Part shown: positions 34,709-44,026 of the stretch, in pieces
Layout of the letters: each line of letters starts with the position of its first letter
Position numbering within the stretch: the stretch's first letter is position 1
Assembly: GCF_051811025.1 (NCBI RefSeq)
Contig: NZ_JBPWQE010000001.1
Coordinates: 3,534,001-3,598,000 of the forward strand
Length of the DNA stretch: 64,000 nt
Direction of reading: 5' to 3'
Source of the DNA: Tardiphaga sp051811025
GTDB lineage: Bacteria > Pseudomonadota > Alphaproteobacteria > Rhizobiales > Xanthobacteraceae
The notes under the pieces: model-generated
The model's input: only the letters and a program-made list of their open reading frames with translations
Database searches by the model: none
What the model was told of the DNA's origin: nothing
Position numbers and translations under genes: made by a program

Positions 34709-35458
34709 TCAACGCATCCCACGCAGTGCTTTGTACCAGACCGCATAGGGTTGCAGCAGCCACCACTTGAGCGGAACGCGGCCCGCATGCCGGCGCACCA
34801 CGGCAATCGCCTCGCGATAATGCTGGCTGCGATACGTGTTGGTCTTGGTACCGGGATGATCGCGATTCACGGCGACGTAATCGGGAACAAAGGCAAGGGG
34901 GCCGCTTGCGTGATAAAGCCGCCACCACAAGTCATAGTCCATCGCCATTCGCAGTGAGATATCGAGTCCACCGACCCGCTGCCATGCCGATCGGCGGATT
35001 AAGGTCGCAGGCTGGGAGACGATGCAGCGTTGAGCCAGACGTCGCAGTTCGAACGGCTCGACCCACACCGGCGTGCGCCGGCCATTGGCCTCGTTATGGT
35101 TCCAGGCGCGACCATACGCAGCCGGGGCGGATGGGGCAGCCTCAAGCGCATCGATCAGCCTGTGCAGCCCCCCGGGGAGCAACAAATCATCGCTGTTGAG
35201 CCAGGCTACGAAGGGGGCACTTCCAAGCGCAATGCCTTCGTTGATAGCCGCTGATTGTCCGTCGTCTTTGTGGCTGCGCCAGCTCGCCAGATGCGGAGCG
35301 TAGCGCTGCAGAATTCCCACCGATCCGTCAGTCGATCCACCATCCATGACGAAGATCTCAAGCGGCACGTCCTGATCCGTCAAGGACTTCAAGGCCTGTT
35401 CAAGATACTGCGCCTGGTTGAAGGACGGCACCACCACAGTGACGAGCGGATTGGTCAT
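34709..35458 (-). CDS. Glycosyltransferase family 2, 249 aa
   Basis: GT-A fold, with V-T-V-V-V-P-S-F-N-Q-A at the N-terminus, M-D-G-G-S-T-D-G near 39-46, and the metal site L-N-S-D-D near 88-92. The later M-D-Y-D-L-W motif (near 180) is typical of enzymes similar to those in O-antigen clusters. No membrane segment. Start ATG 35458, ten bases after the fcl stop, so it belongs to the fcl transcript. Its sequence pattern (S-F-N-Q-A, N-S-D-D) is shared with the GT2 at 37791. Confidence 0.9.
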   Translation of the reverse strand: MTNPLVTVVVPSFNQAQYLEQALKSLTDQDVPLEIFVMDGGSTDGSVGILQRYAPHLASWRSHKDDGQSAAINEGIALGSAPFVAWLNSDDLLLPGGLHRLIDALEAAPSAPAAYGRAWNHNEANGRRTPVWVEPFELRRLAQRCIVSQPATLIRRSAWQRVGGLDISLRMAMDYDLWWRLYHASGPLAFVPDYVAVNRDHPGTKTNTYRSQHYREAIAVVRRHAGRVPLKWWLLQPYAVWYKALRGMR

Positions 35459-35468
35459 GCCTGATCGT

Positions 35469-36407
35469 TTACATCGCAACCTGATGTCGAGCAAGGAAGT
35501 CGGCATAAGCCTCGCGAATACCGTCTTCCAGCGATATGCGCGGCGACCAGCCGAGTTCGCGCAGACGGTCAATATTGAGCAGTTTGCGGGGCGTGCCGTC
35601 CGGCTTGGAAACATCGAATACGATCCGGCCGCTGAAGCCAACGATCTCCATGATCGTCCTGGCGAGCTCGCTGATGGTCACATCGGTGCCGCGGCCCATA
35701 TTGTAGAGCCCTCCCTCGATGCCTCTTTCCATCATGAACACGCAGGCGTCCGCAAGATCGTCCACATCGAGAAACTCGCGGCGTGGCGTGCCGGATCCCC
35801 ACACGACGAGTTCGCTCGCGCCCGCGACCTTGGCTTCATGGGTCTTGCGGATCAGCGCCGGAAGCACGTGGCTGTTCTGCAGATCATAATTGTCGTTGCG
35901 CCCGAACAGATTGGTCGGCATCGCAGAGACGTAATGCGTGCCGTACTGGCGATTATAGCTCTCACACAGCTTGACGCCGGCGATCTTGGCAATCGCATAA
36001 GCCTCGTTGGTCTGCTCGAGCGGACCAGTCAGCAGGTAGTCTTCACGGATAGGCTGCGGACAATCGCGCGGATAGATACAGCTCGACCCCAAGAATAGCA
36101 TCCGGTTGATGCCAGCTTGCCAGGCGCCGTGGACCATATTCGCCTCGATCATCAGGTTTTGATGGAGGAACTCGGCGCGATAAGTATCATTCGCATGAAT
36201 GCCACCGACTTTGGCGGCAGCCATGAAGATGTAGTCAGGTCGGGTGTCTGCCAGGAACTTTGAGACGGCGACGGAATCGGTCAGATCGAGTTCAGCCCTC
36301 GCCTGGGTCACGATATCCGTATAGCCGGCAGCAAGCAGCCGGCGGACGATCGCGGAGCCGACCATGCCGCGATGACCGGCGACAAAGATCCGAGCATTCT
36401 TGTCCAT
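35469..36407 (-). CDS. fcl: GDP-L-fucose synthase, 312 aa
   Basis: Converts GDP-4-keto-6-deoxy-D-mannose to GDP-L-fucose by 3,5-epimerisation and NADPH reduction. Nucleotide loop A-G-H-R-G-M-V-G-S-A near 9-18, F-L-G-S-S-C-I-Y-P near 103-111 (Ser and Cys active-site region), and Y-A-I-A-K at about 135-139 (Tyr/Lys pair) are all present; length is standard. ATG 36405-36407. Pairs with gmd, which lies 280 bases upstream on the same strand. GDP-mannose must come from elsewhere in the genome. Confidence 0.95.
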   Translation of the reverse strand: MDKNARIFVAGHRGMVGSAIVRRLLAAGYTDIVTQARAELDLTDSVAVSKFLADTRPDYIFMAAAKVGGIHANDTYRAEFLHQNLMIEANMVHGAWQAGINRMLFLGSSCIYPRDCPQPIREDYLLTGPLEQTNEAYAIAKIAGVKLCESYNRQYGTHYVSAMPTNLFGRNDNYDLQNSHVLPALIRKTHEAKVAGASELVVWGSGTPRREFLDVDDLADACVFMMERGIEGGLYNMGRGTDVTISELARTIMEIVGFSGRIVFDVSKPDGTPRKLLNIDRLRELGWSPRISLEDGIREAYADFLARHQVAM

Positions 36408-36687
36408 CTGCAGTTTCCAACTCTCACCGACCAACACCGGCACGGACAGTCATTAGAAGCGAGCACATTACGTGCGTGCAACGTCGCAAGATCAGAGAAG
36501 TCTGCCGATACGGCATCTACTGAAGCACCCACTATCCGGCCGGAAGGCCTGATCGGATCATGGAATGCCGAAGTGCGCTGTGAGCTCACTCTCCAGATAT
36601 CAGTCCTCATGCTCCGATCGTGATCAGACGCATGCCCCTTCACACGTCCAAGCCCAACACGTTTACCTTCGCGGGCCAGCCGGACGC

Positions 36688-37794
36688 TCATTCATGATAG
36701 TTCATCGACTTGAAGCCGTGGCGCTTGACCAGTTCATCACGCTCGGCCGACCGAAGATCTTCGCGAACCATTTCCGAGACTAGCTCTGCAAACGTCGTCT
36801 TCGGCACCCAGCCAAGCTGCTTGCGCGCCTTGCTGGCATCGCCCAACAGTGTTTCCACCTCGGCAGGTCGGAAATAGCGTGGATCAACGCGGACGATCGG
36901 TTGAGAGGGATCGGCGCCCACACGATTTTCCCAATAACCGCGTTCCTGGACGCCTTTGCCTTCCCAGCGAATTGAGATGCCCAATTCCTTCGCCGCGGCA
37001 TCGACGAACTGGCGTACCGAATATTGAACGCCGGTCGCGATCACGTAATCTTCTGGGTGTTCCTGCTGAAGCATCAGCCACTGCATCTCGACATAGTCAC
37101 GCGCATGCCCCCAATCGCGGAGCGCATCGAGATTGCCGAGATACAAACATTCCTGCAGACTCAGCTTGATGCGCGCGAGCGCACGCGTGATCTTGCGCGT
37201 TACGAAGGTCTCGCCGCGAACAGGGCTTTCGTGATTGAACAAGATGCCGTTGCAAGCAAAAATCCCGTAGGCGTCGCGGTAGTTGACTGTAATCCAGTAA
37301 GCATACAGCTTGGCCACCGCGTAGGGCGAGCGCGGATAAAACGGCGTGGTTTCGGTCTGCGGCGTTTCCTGAACCAGCCCGTAAAGTTCCGACGTCGACG
37401 CTTGATAAAATCGAGTCTTCTTTTCGAGGCCAAGAATACGAATGGCCTCTAGGATACGCAGCGCACCCAGCGCGTCGGAGTTGGCCGTGTATTCCGGCTC
37501 CTCAAACGACACGGCAACGTGGGACTGAGCTGCCAAATTGTAGATTTCCTCCGGCTGCACCTGTTGAATGATGCGCACAAGACTTGATGAGTCGGTGAGA
37601 TCACCATAGTGCAGGATCAGTCGACGATCTTCTTCATGGGGGTCCTGATAAAGATGATCGATACGATCCGTATTGAAAAGCGAAGCGCGGCGCTTCACGC
37701 CATGCACCTCGTAGCCCTTCTGGAGGAGCAACTCGGCCAGATAGGATCCGTCCTGTCCGGTGACGCCAGTGATCAGAGCTTTCTTCATCGTCAT
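36688..37794 (-). CDS. gmd: GDP-mannose 4,6-dehydratase, 368 aa
   Basis: First enzyme from GDP-mannose to GDP-L-fucose. T-G-V-T-G-Q-D-G-S-Y-L-A-E near 9-21, Q-A-S-T-S-E-L-Y-G near 130-138 (Thr/Ser/Glu catalytic region), Y-A-V-A-K near 158-162, and the family motif N-H-E-S-P-V-R-G-E are all present. Length is standard. The ATG overlaps the stop of the upstream glycosyltransferase by four bases (ATGA), indicating coupled translation. The 280 bases that separate it from fcl are unusual for this pair. Confidence 0.96.
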   Translation of the reverse strand: MTMKKALITGVTGQDGSYLAELLLQKGYEVHGVKRRASLFNTDRIDHLYQDPHEEDRRLILHYGDLTDSSSLVRIIQQVQPEEIYNLAAQSHVAVSFEEPEYTANSDALGALRILEAIRILGLEKKTRFYQASTSELYGLVQETPQTETTPFYPRSPYAVAKLYAYWITVNYRDAYGIFACNGILFNHESPVRGETFVTRKITRALARIKLSLQECLYLGNLDALRDWGHARDYVEMQWLMLQQEHPEDYVIATGVQYSVRQFVDAAAKELGISIRWEGKGVQERGYWENRVGADPSQPIVRVDPRYFRPAEVETLLGDASKARKQLGWVPKTTFAELVSEMVREDLRSAERDELVKRHGFKSMNYHE

Positions 37795-38723
37795 CTTGTC
37801 AACTTATCTCGCAATTCACGAGCGAACCGCTTGTCCGCTTGCTGGTGGGCCAGGAGAAAAAAGCCATGCGACGCCAAACGCTGGAAGTAGTTCCCACTTT
37901 GTGCACGGTTTTGCAATCGTAAAAGTCGCATCTCGCCAGCCCCGTCAGCGACGAAACTTGCCTGGGTTTTTTGTGCGGCATGGGCGCGGAACAACGCAAA
38001 CAGCCATGGCAAATGACGAAAGACAGCCTGGTGCTGGAGAAATCGCAGCAATAAGTCCCAGTCTAGCGCAAAGGTTGCGTTCTCGTCGAAACGGGCGCCG
38101 CAACGCTCCCAGATCCTACGACGCCAGAACATCGTTTCCTGTGGAACATAGTCGATTTGTGGCAGTACCTGCGCATCATGCCGCGGCAGGATCCAGCGGC
38201 CGATCTCGCGCGAATGGTCGTCGATCACCAATCGATTGCCGTAGACCACATCCACAGAAGGATGGTCCCGGAAGAAGCGACCGATCCGATGCAGTGTTCC
38301 CGGTACATACATGTCGTCGGAGTTCAAATAGGCCAGAATCTCGGCGGAAGTGCGGGCGAAACCGCGATTGAGCGCATCCGACTGTCCGCGGTCGGGCTCG
38401 ACCACGACGGTTACGCCACGGTCGGCAAAATCCGCGAGCACATCCAGCGAGCCGTCCGTCGAGCCTGCGTCCTGGACGATGTATTCCAGGTGCGGGTAGC
38501 CCTGCGACAGCACGCTTTCCATTGTCGCTCCGACATACGCGGCCTGGTTGAAGGAGGGCGTCACGATTGCAATGGAGGGCAGATTTTGGTCCAACCCGGG
38601 GGCTGCAATCGAGGGCACCGATAGGGCTCTCGGCGGGTACTGAAACAACCGGCCCAGCCGAATGCCGAATGCCCGGCGCAAGGCCGTCCCGAGGCCAAGG
38701 GCGGAGAGCCATGCGCGGATCAC
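37791..38723 (-). CDS. Glycosyltransferase family 2, 310 aa
   Basis: A basic N-terminal lead of about 45 residues is followed by a GT-A domain: I-A-I-V-T-P-S-F-N-Q-A near 51-61, Q-D-A-G-S-T-D-G near 84-91, L-N-S-D-D near 133-137. The catalytic-region L-D-W-D-L-L-L-R lies near 220. GTG start overlaps the upstream epimerase stop (GTGA), and its own stop overlaps gmd (ATGA), so three genes are coupled. Possibly a fucosyl- or rhamnosyltransferase given its neighbours; inferred only. Confidence 0.9.
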   Translation of the reverse strand: MIRAWLSALGLGTALRRAFGIRLGRLFQYPPRALSVPSIAAPGLDQNLPSIAIVTPSFNQAAYVGATMESVLSQGYPHLEYIVQDAGSTDGSLDVLADFADRGVTVVVEPDRGQSDALNRGFARTSAEILAYLNSDDMYVPGTLHRIGRFFRDHPSVDVVYGNRLVIDDHSREIGRWILPRHDAQVLPQIDYVPQETMFWRRRIWERCGARFDENATFALDWDLLLRFLQHQAVFRHLPWLFALFRAHAAQKTQASFVADGAGEMRLLRLQNRAQSGNYFQRLASHGFFLLAHQQADKRFARELRDKLTR

Positions 38724-39646
38724 CGCGCGCGCTCCTCAAGATACCAGGCAACGTAGCGGCGCAAGCCCTCACGCCAACTGGTGGACGGCGCCCATCCCGA
38801 TTGCAACGCACGCGTCATGTCGGCTTGATAATCCCGAGGATCGCCGGCGCGCGTGGCACCTACAAAACGCGGCTTTTCATCGACGCCGAGCAAAATCGCG
38901 AGCTCGTTAAGGATCGCTGCGACCGTAACGGCCTCACCTGTACCACCATTCATGGTCGGGCATTCGGGCGATGCCACCTCGCCTGCGCGGATCAGCAGAG
39001 CAGCAGCATCGTCGACATGCAGCCAGTCGCGTGTCTCGTCACCGGTGCCAAAGAACTCCCGCTCGCCGGCGAGAATCTTGCCGCAGGCGTCCCATAGGAG
39101 CTGCTTGCGAAAGCCCTCTCCATAAATCGAGAACAAGCGCACGATGGAGACCCGAAGGCCGAACATCACGCCATGGGCGCGGATCAATTCCTCGGCTATC
39201 TTCTTGTGGAAGCCGTAGGGCGAGACCGGGCATAGCGGCCCGTCTTCCTTCGTCGGCAGCCGCTCGGCATGACCATAAACCGCCGCACTCGACGGGTAGA
39301 CCAGCGCCGCTGCCGGGCAATCGGCACGCATATATTCGAGCAGCACGGCCGTCGACCCGACCGTACGCTGAAAATCGGCTAACGGGTCGACGAGTGACGC
39401 GCCAACGGATCCGCTGCCGGCACAGTGCACAATCAGGTCTGGCTTTAGCGCAAGCGCGCGCAACGCTGGCAGATCCACAGTGCCGGCGTGCCAGCGGCGC
39501 AGGCCGGCGGTGGCGGCGCCTTCGGCCCACTCGCCATGGCCAAGGCCGTGCACCTGCCAGCCGAAGGACGACAGCGCCTGCGCCACATGCCGACCTATAG
39601 AGCCCCGCGCTCCGGTCACGAGCGCCACCTGGTTGCTGTTGGTCAC
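38720..39646 (-). CDS. NAD-dependent epimerase/dehydratase, 308 aa
   Basis: Extended SDR fold: T-G-A-R-G-S-I-G near 11-18, Y-P-S-S-A-A-V-Y-G near 117-125, Y-G-F-H-K (Tyr/Lys pair) near 143-147, R-L-F-S-I-Y-G-E-G near 170-178. Similar to UDP-glucose 4-epimerase-like or GDP-6-deoxy-lyxo-hexulose reductase (Rmd/Tld-like) enzymes; the latter would make GDP-D-rhamnose or 6-deoxytalose from the gmd product, a tempting link since gmd is two genes downstream. GTG start, next stop overlap GTGA. Confidence 0.85.
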   Translation of the reverse strand: MTNSNQVALVTGARGSIGRHVAQALSSFGWQVHGLGHGEWAEGAATAGLRRWHAGTVDLPALRALALKPDLIVHCAGSGSVGASLVDPLADFQRTVGSTAVLLEYMRADCPAAALVYPSSAAVYGHAERLPTKEDGPLCPVSPYGFHKKIAEELIRAHGVMFGLRVSIVRLFSIYGEGFRKQLLWDACGKILAGEREFFGTGDETRDWLHVDDAAALLIRAGEVASPECPTMNGGTGEAVTVAAILNELAILLGVDEKPRFVGATRAGDPRDYQADMTRALQSGWAPSTSWREGLRRYVAWYLEERAR

Positions 39647-39692
39647 GATTGCCTTTCACAATGAGGAGTTGGTGGGCCGAGGCTGCCCTGAA

Positions 39693-41552
39693 TTACACGC
39701 GTGCGTGTTCACGCTTCGACGGCGCACCGACGGTCAGCTCTTCACCTTCGATGTGCCGGCGGGACCAGCACTCGAGCAGTACCAGCTTATAGAGGAAGAA
39801 CTGGTCATAGCCGCCCAGCCCGCCGTCTGCCACCTCTGGCCGGATCAGCCCCTGACGAACCAGCGCCCCGTCGGCTAGAAGCGGCAGATAGCGCTGCACA
39901 ATCCCACTCATCCATTTGCCGATCGGCGGCGTAAATCCTTGCTTCTTGCGCGACAGAACATCCGCAGGCAGCGCGTCCCGCAGTGCCTCGACGAGCAGAT
40001 GCTTGTGCGGCTGGTGCCAGTCGGCAAGGCCGGAATTGCGCATGCCGGTCACCCGTTCCACGAGCTGGACGTCGAGCAATGGCAGTCGCCCCTCGACGGA
40101 ATGCGCCATCGTCATGCGATCGATGAGAGTCAGGCAGTTCGAGCGCAACCACGTCCGGTTCAGCAATTCCGTCGTGGCGAGATGCAGCGGCAACGACTTG
40201 TCGAGACGCGTTTCGCTGAGCCACAAGTCATGCGGCAGGGCCCGGCGCGCAGCCTCGGGCATAATGCGACGCGAATTCGCGTCGCCATTGCGGAGATCGG
40301 GATGCACCCCGAAGAACTCCATCGTGGTCGACGCCTCATGGCCAAGCAGGCGATGCCACCAGGACTGGCGCACAGGCTTACCCGCCTGCAGCGCCTCATT
40401 GCGCGTCATGGCTTCGCGTACCCACTGATAGCCCCAGAAGAATTCGTCCCCGCCGAGGCCGGACAGAAGCACCGGATAGCCGGCGGCGCGCGCGGCTTCC
40501 GCCACCGAGTAATAACCGAAGGCCGCGATATCGCCGATGGGCGTGTCCATGGCGCTGATCAGTTGCGGGAAGCGGTCGACGACGTCGGCCGTGCGCAGTT
40601 CCACCTCGGTGAAGCCAATGCCCAACTCATGGGCCAGCGTCTGGGCAAAGTTGCGCTCGTCGCTCTCGGGCCTGCCTTCATAGCCAATCGTGAATGCATG
40701 GATCTGGCCGGGAAAATGCTTCGCAGTCAGCGCAGCCACCAGACTAGAATCGATACCGCCCGACAATGCAACGGCCACTGGCACGTCCGCCGTGCCCATG
40801 AGCCGGCAAGCGTCGTCGAGAATTTCCTCGGTGGTGCGCACCGGCTCTGCTGGATCCTCACGGATGTCCAAAAGATTCCAGTAGGGAACCGGGCGGGCGT
40901 CGAGTGCGGCAGGCGCCAATTCGAGATAATGACCAGCCGGAAGCTGTTCCAAACCGATCAGCGGTGTGACCGGCTCGGGCACATATTGGAATGTCAGGAA
41001 AAGATTGAAGGCCTCGGGCGACAAGCGCAGCGGCCGCGGCATGACCTGAGAGACGGCAGCGAGTTCACTGGCAAACCAGAGCCGGCTGCCATCGGGCGAG
41101 CGATGCAGGAACAGCGGCTTTTCGCCGAGACGATCGCGGGCGAGAAGCAACTTGTTGGAGCGGCCATCCCAAAGTGCGAAGGCGAACATACCGCGCAGGC
41201 GTGCAAGGCAGTCGTTGCCCCACTCCTCATACGCATGCACGATGGTTTCGACGTCGCTCATCGACGAAAATCGATGGCCAAGCGACTTCAGTTCGTCGCG
41301 CAGTGCCGCATGGTTGTAAATTTCACCATTGCAAACGATCGCGATACTGCCGTCCTCGTTGAATAGCGGCTGTCGGCCGCCAGCCAGATCGATGATCGAC
41401 AGGCGCCGCATTGCCAGCATGGCATGATCGGTCTGGAAGTCACCGTCGGAATCGGGTCCGCGGTGCAACAGGCGCGCATTGATTGCACGCACCGCAGCGA
41501 TATCGTTCGCCGACAATATATCCGACGAAATGAGGCCGCTAATGCCGCACAT
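39693..41552 (-). CDS. Asparagine synthase (glutamine-hydrolysing) family protein, 619 aa
   Basis: N-terminal Ntn glutaminase with the required N-terminal Cys (M-C-G-I-S-G; Cys 2 after Met removal), R-G-P-D near 31-34 and N-G-E-I-Y-N near 75-80. The synthetase domain has the PPi loop S-G-G-I-D-S-S at 264-270. ATG 41552 was chosen because it exposes the Cys; an earlier ATG in frame would bury it. AsnB-like proteins occur in O-antigen loci, where they are thought to amidate uronic acids or other sugar carboxylates, which is a more likely job here than asparagine supply. Confidence 0.9.
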   Translation of the reverse strand: MCGISGLISSDILSANDIAAVRAINARLLHRGPDSDGDFQTDHAMLAMRRLSIIDLAGGRQPLFNEDGSIAIVCNGEIYNHAALRDELKSLGHRFSSMSDVETIVHAYEEWGNDCLARLRGMFAFALWDGRSNKLLLARDRLGEKPLFLHRSPDGSRLWFASELAAVSQVMPRPLRLSPEAFNLFLTFQYVPEPVTPLIGLEQLPAGHYLELAPAALDARPVPYWNLLDIREDPAEPVRTTEEILDDACRLMGTADVPVAVALSGGIDSSLVAALTAKHFPGQIHAFTIGYEGRPESDERNFAQTLAHELGIGFTEVELRTADVVDRFPQLISAMDTPIGDIAAFGYYSVAEAARAAGYPVLLSGLGGDEFFWGYQWVREAMTRNEALQAGKPVRQSWWHRLLGHEASTTMEFFGVHPDLRNGDANSRRIMPEAARRALPHDLWLSETRLDKSLPLHLATTELLNRTWLRSNCLTLIDRMTMAHSVEGRLPLLDVQLVERVTGMRNSGLADWHQPHKHLLVEALRDALPADVLSRKKQGFTPPIGKWMSGIVQRYLPLLADGALVRQGLIRPEVADGGLGGYDQFFLYKLVLLECWSRRHIEGEELTVGAPSKREHARV

Positions 41553-41584
41553 GGTTGCGCTCTCCGTTGCCTGCAACTAGCCGA

Positions 41585-42745
41585 TCAGGCCACCGACTGC
41601 ACCAGCGCAACGAAGGCGCGTGCCCGTTCCAGCCGCCGGTCAACAAGGCGCGCGGCGGCTTGCTCTTCCTGCACGAGGTCAGGTCCCGATGCAAGCTTCG
41701 GCCATACATCCGCGAGGGCCGAGGCCAGTCCAGCGGGATCGGAAACCGGGAAGATGCAGCTGCTCGGATAATCCGCAAGCTGCTCAACATGCACGGGAAT
41801 ATCAGACGCGATTACCGGTCTCCCAAGTGCCCTCGCATCCTCGATCACCGTGCTCCAGCCCTCGAAACGAGACGGCTGTACAACCGCTGCCGCCATCCGA
41901 AACAGTTCGACCTGCTCGGCGCGTGACACCAGCCCTAGGAAACAGATTTGCTCGTCCAGTTCCCACTGTTCGACCAGCCGCCGCAGCGCCGGCACGTGGT
42001 CGGGCGCGCGCCGGTCCTCCATCAATCCCGTGCAGACCACGGGAATCACGAGACCTCGCTGACGAAGCAGGTGGAGCGCCTCAAACAACGTCGCATGGTC
42101 CTTGTGCCGCCAGAAATGGTTCGCGACATAAAGGAATTTTTCCGAAAGCTGGTGCCGCGCGCGCGCCAGTTGGCCCTGTTCTGCCGAGCCTGCCACCAGG
42201 GTACTGCAGAAGGTCCAGACAACGGGCCGGACGGTGGCGTCCGGAAAATATGTCCGGAAGTCGTCCAAAGCAGCGTGGCTGGACAGCAGCAGAGTTCCGC
42301 GCGTGCGGGCGATGGCAGCCATAGCTTCCTTGCGCACCCGGCGCTCATCTGCGTCGAACAGATCCGGCAGCCGCAACGGCTGGAAATCCGGAATCCAATA
42401 TAGGTTGCGGCGGCTCGGCAGAGACGCATCGAATACGGGAAAAAATACCTCGTCGCGATCGCCCGGGCACAGCCTGGTCAGCGCCGGCGCACGGCGCAAA
42501 ACCGCGCGCTGGAGCCTCCGCGCACGAGCCAAAAGACGCGAGGAGCCTTTGATTGTCTGCGCGACGGGAAAGGCCCGCAGGCGCTGCGCCAGTGGTGTCG
42601 TCGGGTCGGACAAGAAGCGCATTGCAACTTCGGGCCTCTCGTCTTGGGGCAAGGCCGAAAGCGCGGAGAGTAGGTTCTCGATATAAATCGAGCCACCCAG
42701 CCAGCGGGCGTCCTCGAACATTTCGATCGCGATACGAATGGACAC
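41585..42745 (-). CDS. Glycosyltransferase family 4 (paralogue of the next gene), 386 aa
   Basis: GT-B fold enzyme with V-V-Q-P-S-R-F-E-G-W-S-T-V-I-E-D (E-x7-E motif) near 315 and a W-I-P-D-F-Q-P-L-R segment near 125. It aligns over its length with the gene at 42881 (also W-V-P-D-F-Q-H-R-H, P-S-L-F-E-G-W-S-T-V-V-E-D), so the two arose by duplication. GTG 42745 matches the paralogue's start; a further GTG at 42781 is possible and neither has a strong ribosome site. The W-x-P-D-F-Q motif is a subfamily feature I have seen in family 4 enzymes of polysaccharide loci; sugar unknown. Confidence 0.85.
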   Translation of the reverse strand: MSIRIAIEMFEDARWLGGSIYIENLLSALSALPQDERPEVAMRFLSDPTTPLAQRLRAFPVAQTIKGSSRLLARARRLQRAVLRRAPALTRLCPGDRDEVFFPVFDASLPSRRNLYWIPDFQPLRLPDLFDADERRVRKEAMAAIARTRGTLLLSSHAALDDFRTYFPDATVRPVVWTFCSTLVAGSAEQGQLARARHQLSEKFLYVANHFWRHKDHATLFEALHLLRQRGLVIPVVCTGLMEDRRAPDHVPALRRLVEQWELDEQICFLGLVSRAEQVELFRMAAAVVQPSRFEGWSTVIEDARALGRPVIASDIPVHVEQLADYPSSCIFPVSDPAGLASALADVWPKLASGPDLVQEEQAAARLVDRRLERARAFVALVQSVA

Positions 42746-42880
42746 TGGAAAGACCGCGCGGAAGATTGAACGATGCTGCACAGGAGCCGGGCCCTGCAGG
42801 CCATCAGCTACGCGCGTGGAGCCGTAGCATAGCTCCTAGAGATCTTTTATTCCACCAGCACGCGGCAGCGCTGTGGCACG

Positions 42881-44026
42881 TCACGGGCTATCGCGGCTGT
42901 CCTTCATGTCGATCGTCTCCCTTGCGATCGACATGAAAGTGCGAGCGGCCTCCAAAACCAGTTCGTCGAGTTCTTCGGCGGCTCGGCGCTCGGCGGCATG
43001 ATCAGGGCCTGGGGTAAGACCATCCCACGCATCACCGAGCAGGCGTGCGAGTGCGGCATCATCGGCGGGGTCGAAATAGGTACAGCGGGGCGGAGCCTGT
43101 TCGCGGTGCACCGGGATACCTGAGAGAAAGATTGGGCGCCCGATTCCGCGTACATCCTCGACGACAGTGCTCCAGCCCTCGAACAGCGACGGCTGAATGA
43201 CAGCCGCGGCATGGCGGAGCACGTCCAGCTGCTCGCTACGGTCGATGAGACCTAGCAAATGGAGCTGCGGCACAATCCCGCTCTCCCGGGCGAGCGTCTC
43301 AAGCAGGCCGAAATGCGCCTCATTGCGCCGATCCGCGATCGCACCGGTACATACCAACGGGATCTCCGGGCCGCCCTCGGCGCGCAGCCTCGCAAGCGCG
43401 CGGAATACCATCACGTGATTCTTGTGCACCCAGAACTGATTGGGCAGGTACAGAAATTTTTCCGGCACCCGATATTTGCGCAACGTCGCAGGATTGGCCG
43501 GCGCCGTCGTGTCAACTAGCGACCGGAACCGCCAGACACGCGGACGCGCATGGTGGCCCGGGAAAAATCGCGCAAAGTCCTGCGCTGCGGTCTCGCTGCT
43601 CAGCACGAACGGACCGGGCCGCGCCGCGATGGCACCGATGGCCTGGTCGCGGGCGGCAATCTCCGCCTCTCCGAACAGATGCGGGAGATGGCGGTGCTGA
43701 AAGTCCGGAACCCAGCGCAGCGTGACGGCTCCAGGAACGGTCGCGCCGAAACCGGGATAGACGAGATCAACAGGCTGTTCACCGCGCGCCTGCGGCATCA
43801 AGCGTGACAGGATACGGCCCAGCATCCCGCCCGCGGCGGGGACGCTGGCGCCGATCTCAGCGGCGACGCGATCAACGGCGCTGGAAGGCCCAAGCAGGCG
43901 CAATTCGGGCCGCTCACCGGCGGGAAGCCGCGACAGACAGATTGCGAGATTGCGCAGATAAAGGACACCGCCCATCCAGGCAGGATCGTCGATCAGTTCG
44001 AGCGCGATGACGGGGGAACCAATCAC
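42881..44026 (-). CDS. Glycosyltransferase family 4 (paralogue of the preceding gene), 381 aa
   Basis: Same architecture as the gene at 41585: V-A-L-E-L-I-D-D-like N-terminal strand and loop with G-G-V-L-Y-L, W-V-P-D-F-Q near 118 and the donor motif P-S-L-F-E-G-W-S-T-V-V-E-D. GTG 44026 is supported by GGAGGG five bases upstream and by a four-base overlap (GTGA) with the stop of the 924-residue gene; an ATG at 44062 would overlap that gene further. Translation is coupled to the upstream gene. Confidence 0.87.
   Translation of the reverse strand: MIGSPVIALELIDDPAWMGGVLYLRNLAICLSRLPAGERPELRLLGPSSAVDRVAAEIGASVPAAGGMLGRILSRLMPQARGEQPVDLVYPGFGATVPGAVTLRWVPDFQHRHLPHLFGEAEIAARDQAIGAIAARPGPFVLSSETAAQDFARFFPGHHARPRVWRFRSLVDTTAPANPATLRKYRVPEKFLYLPNQFWVHKNHVMVFRALARLRAEGGPEIPLVCTGAIADRRNEAHFGLLETLARESGIVPQLHLLGLIDRSEQLDVLRHAAAVIQPSLFEGWSTVVEDVRGIGRPIFLSGIPVHREQAPPRCTYFDPADDAALARLLGDAWDGLTPGPDHAAERRAAEELDELVLEAARTFMSIARETIDMKDSRDSP

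Noticed and set aside
39939..41366. 475-codon plus-strand frame over the asparagine-synthase-like gene
   Set aside because: Antisense shadow of a gene with both catalytic sites intact.
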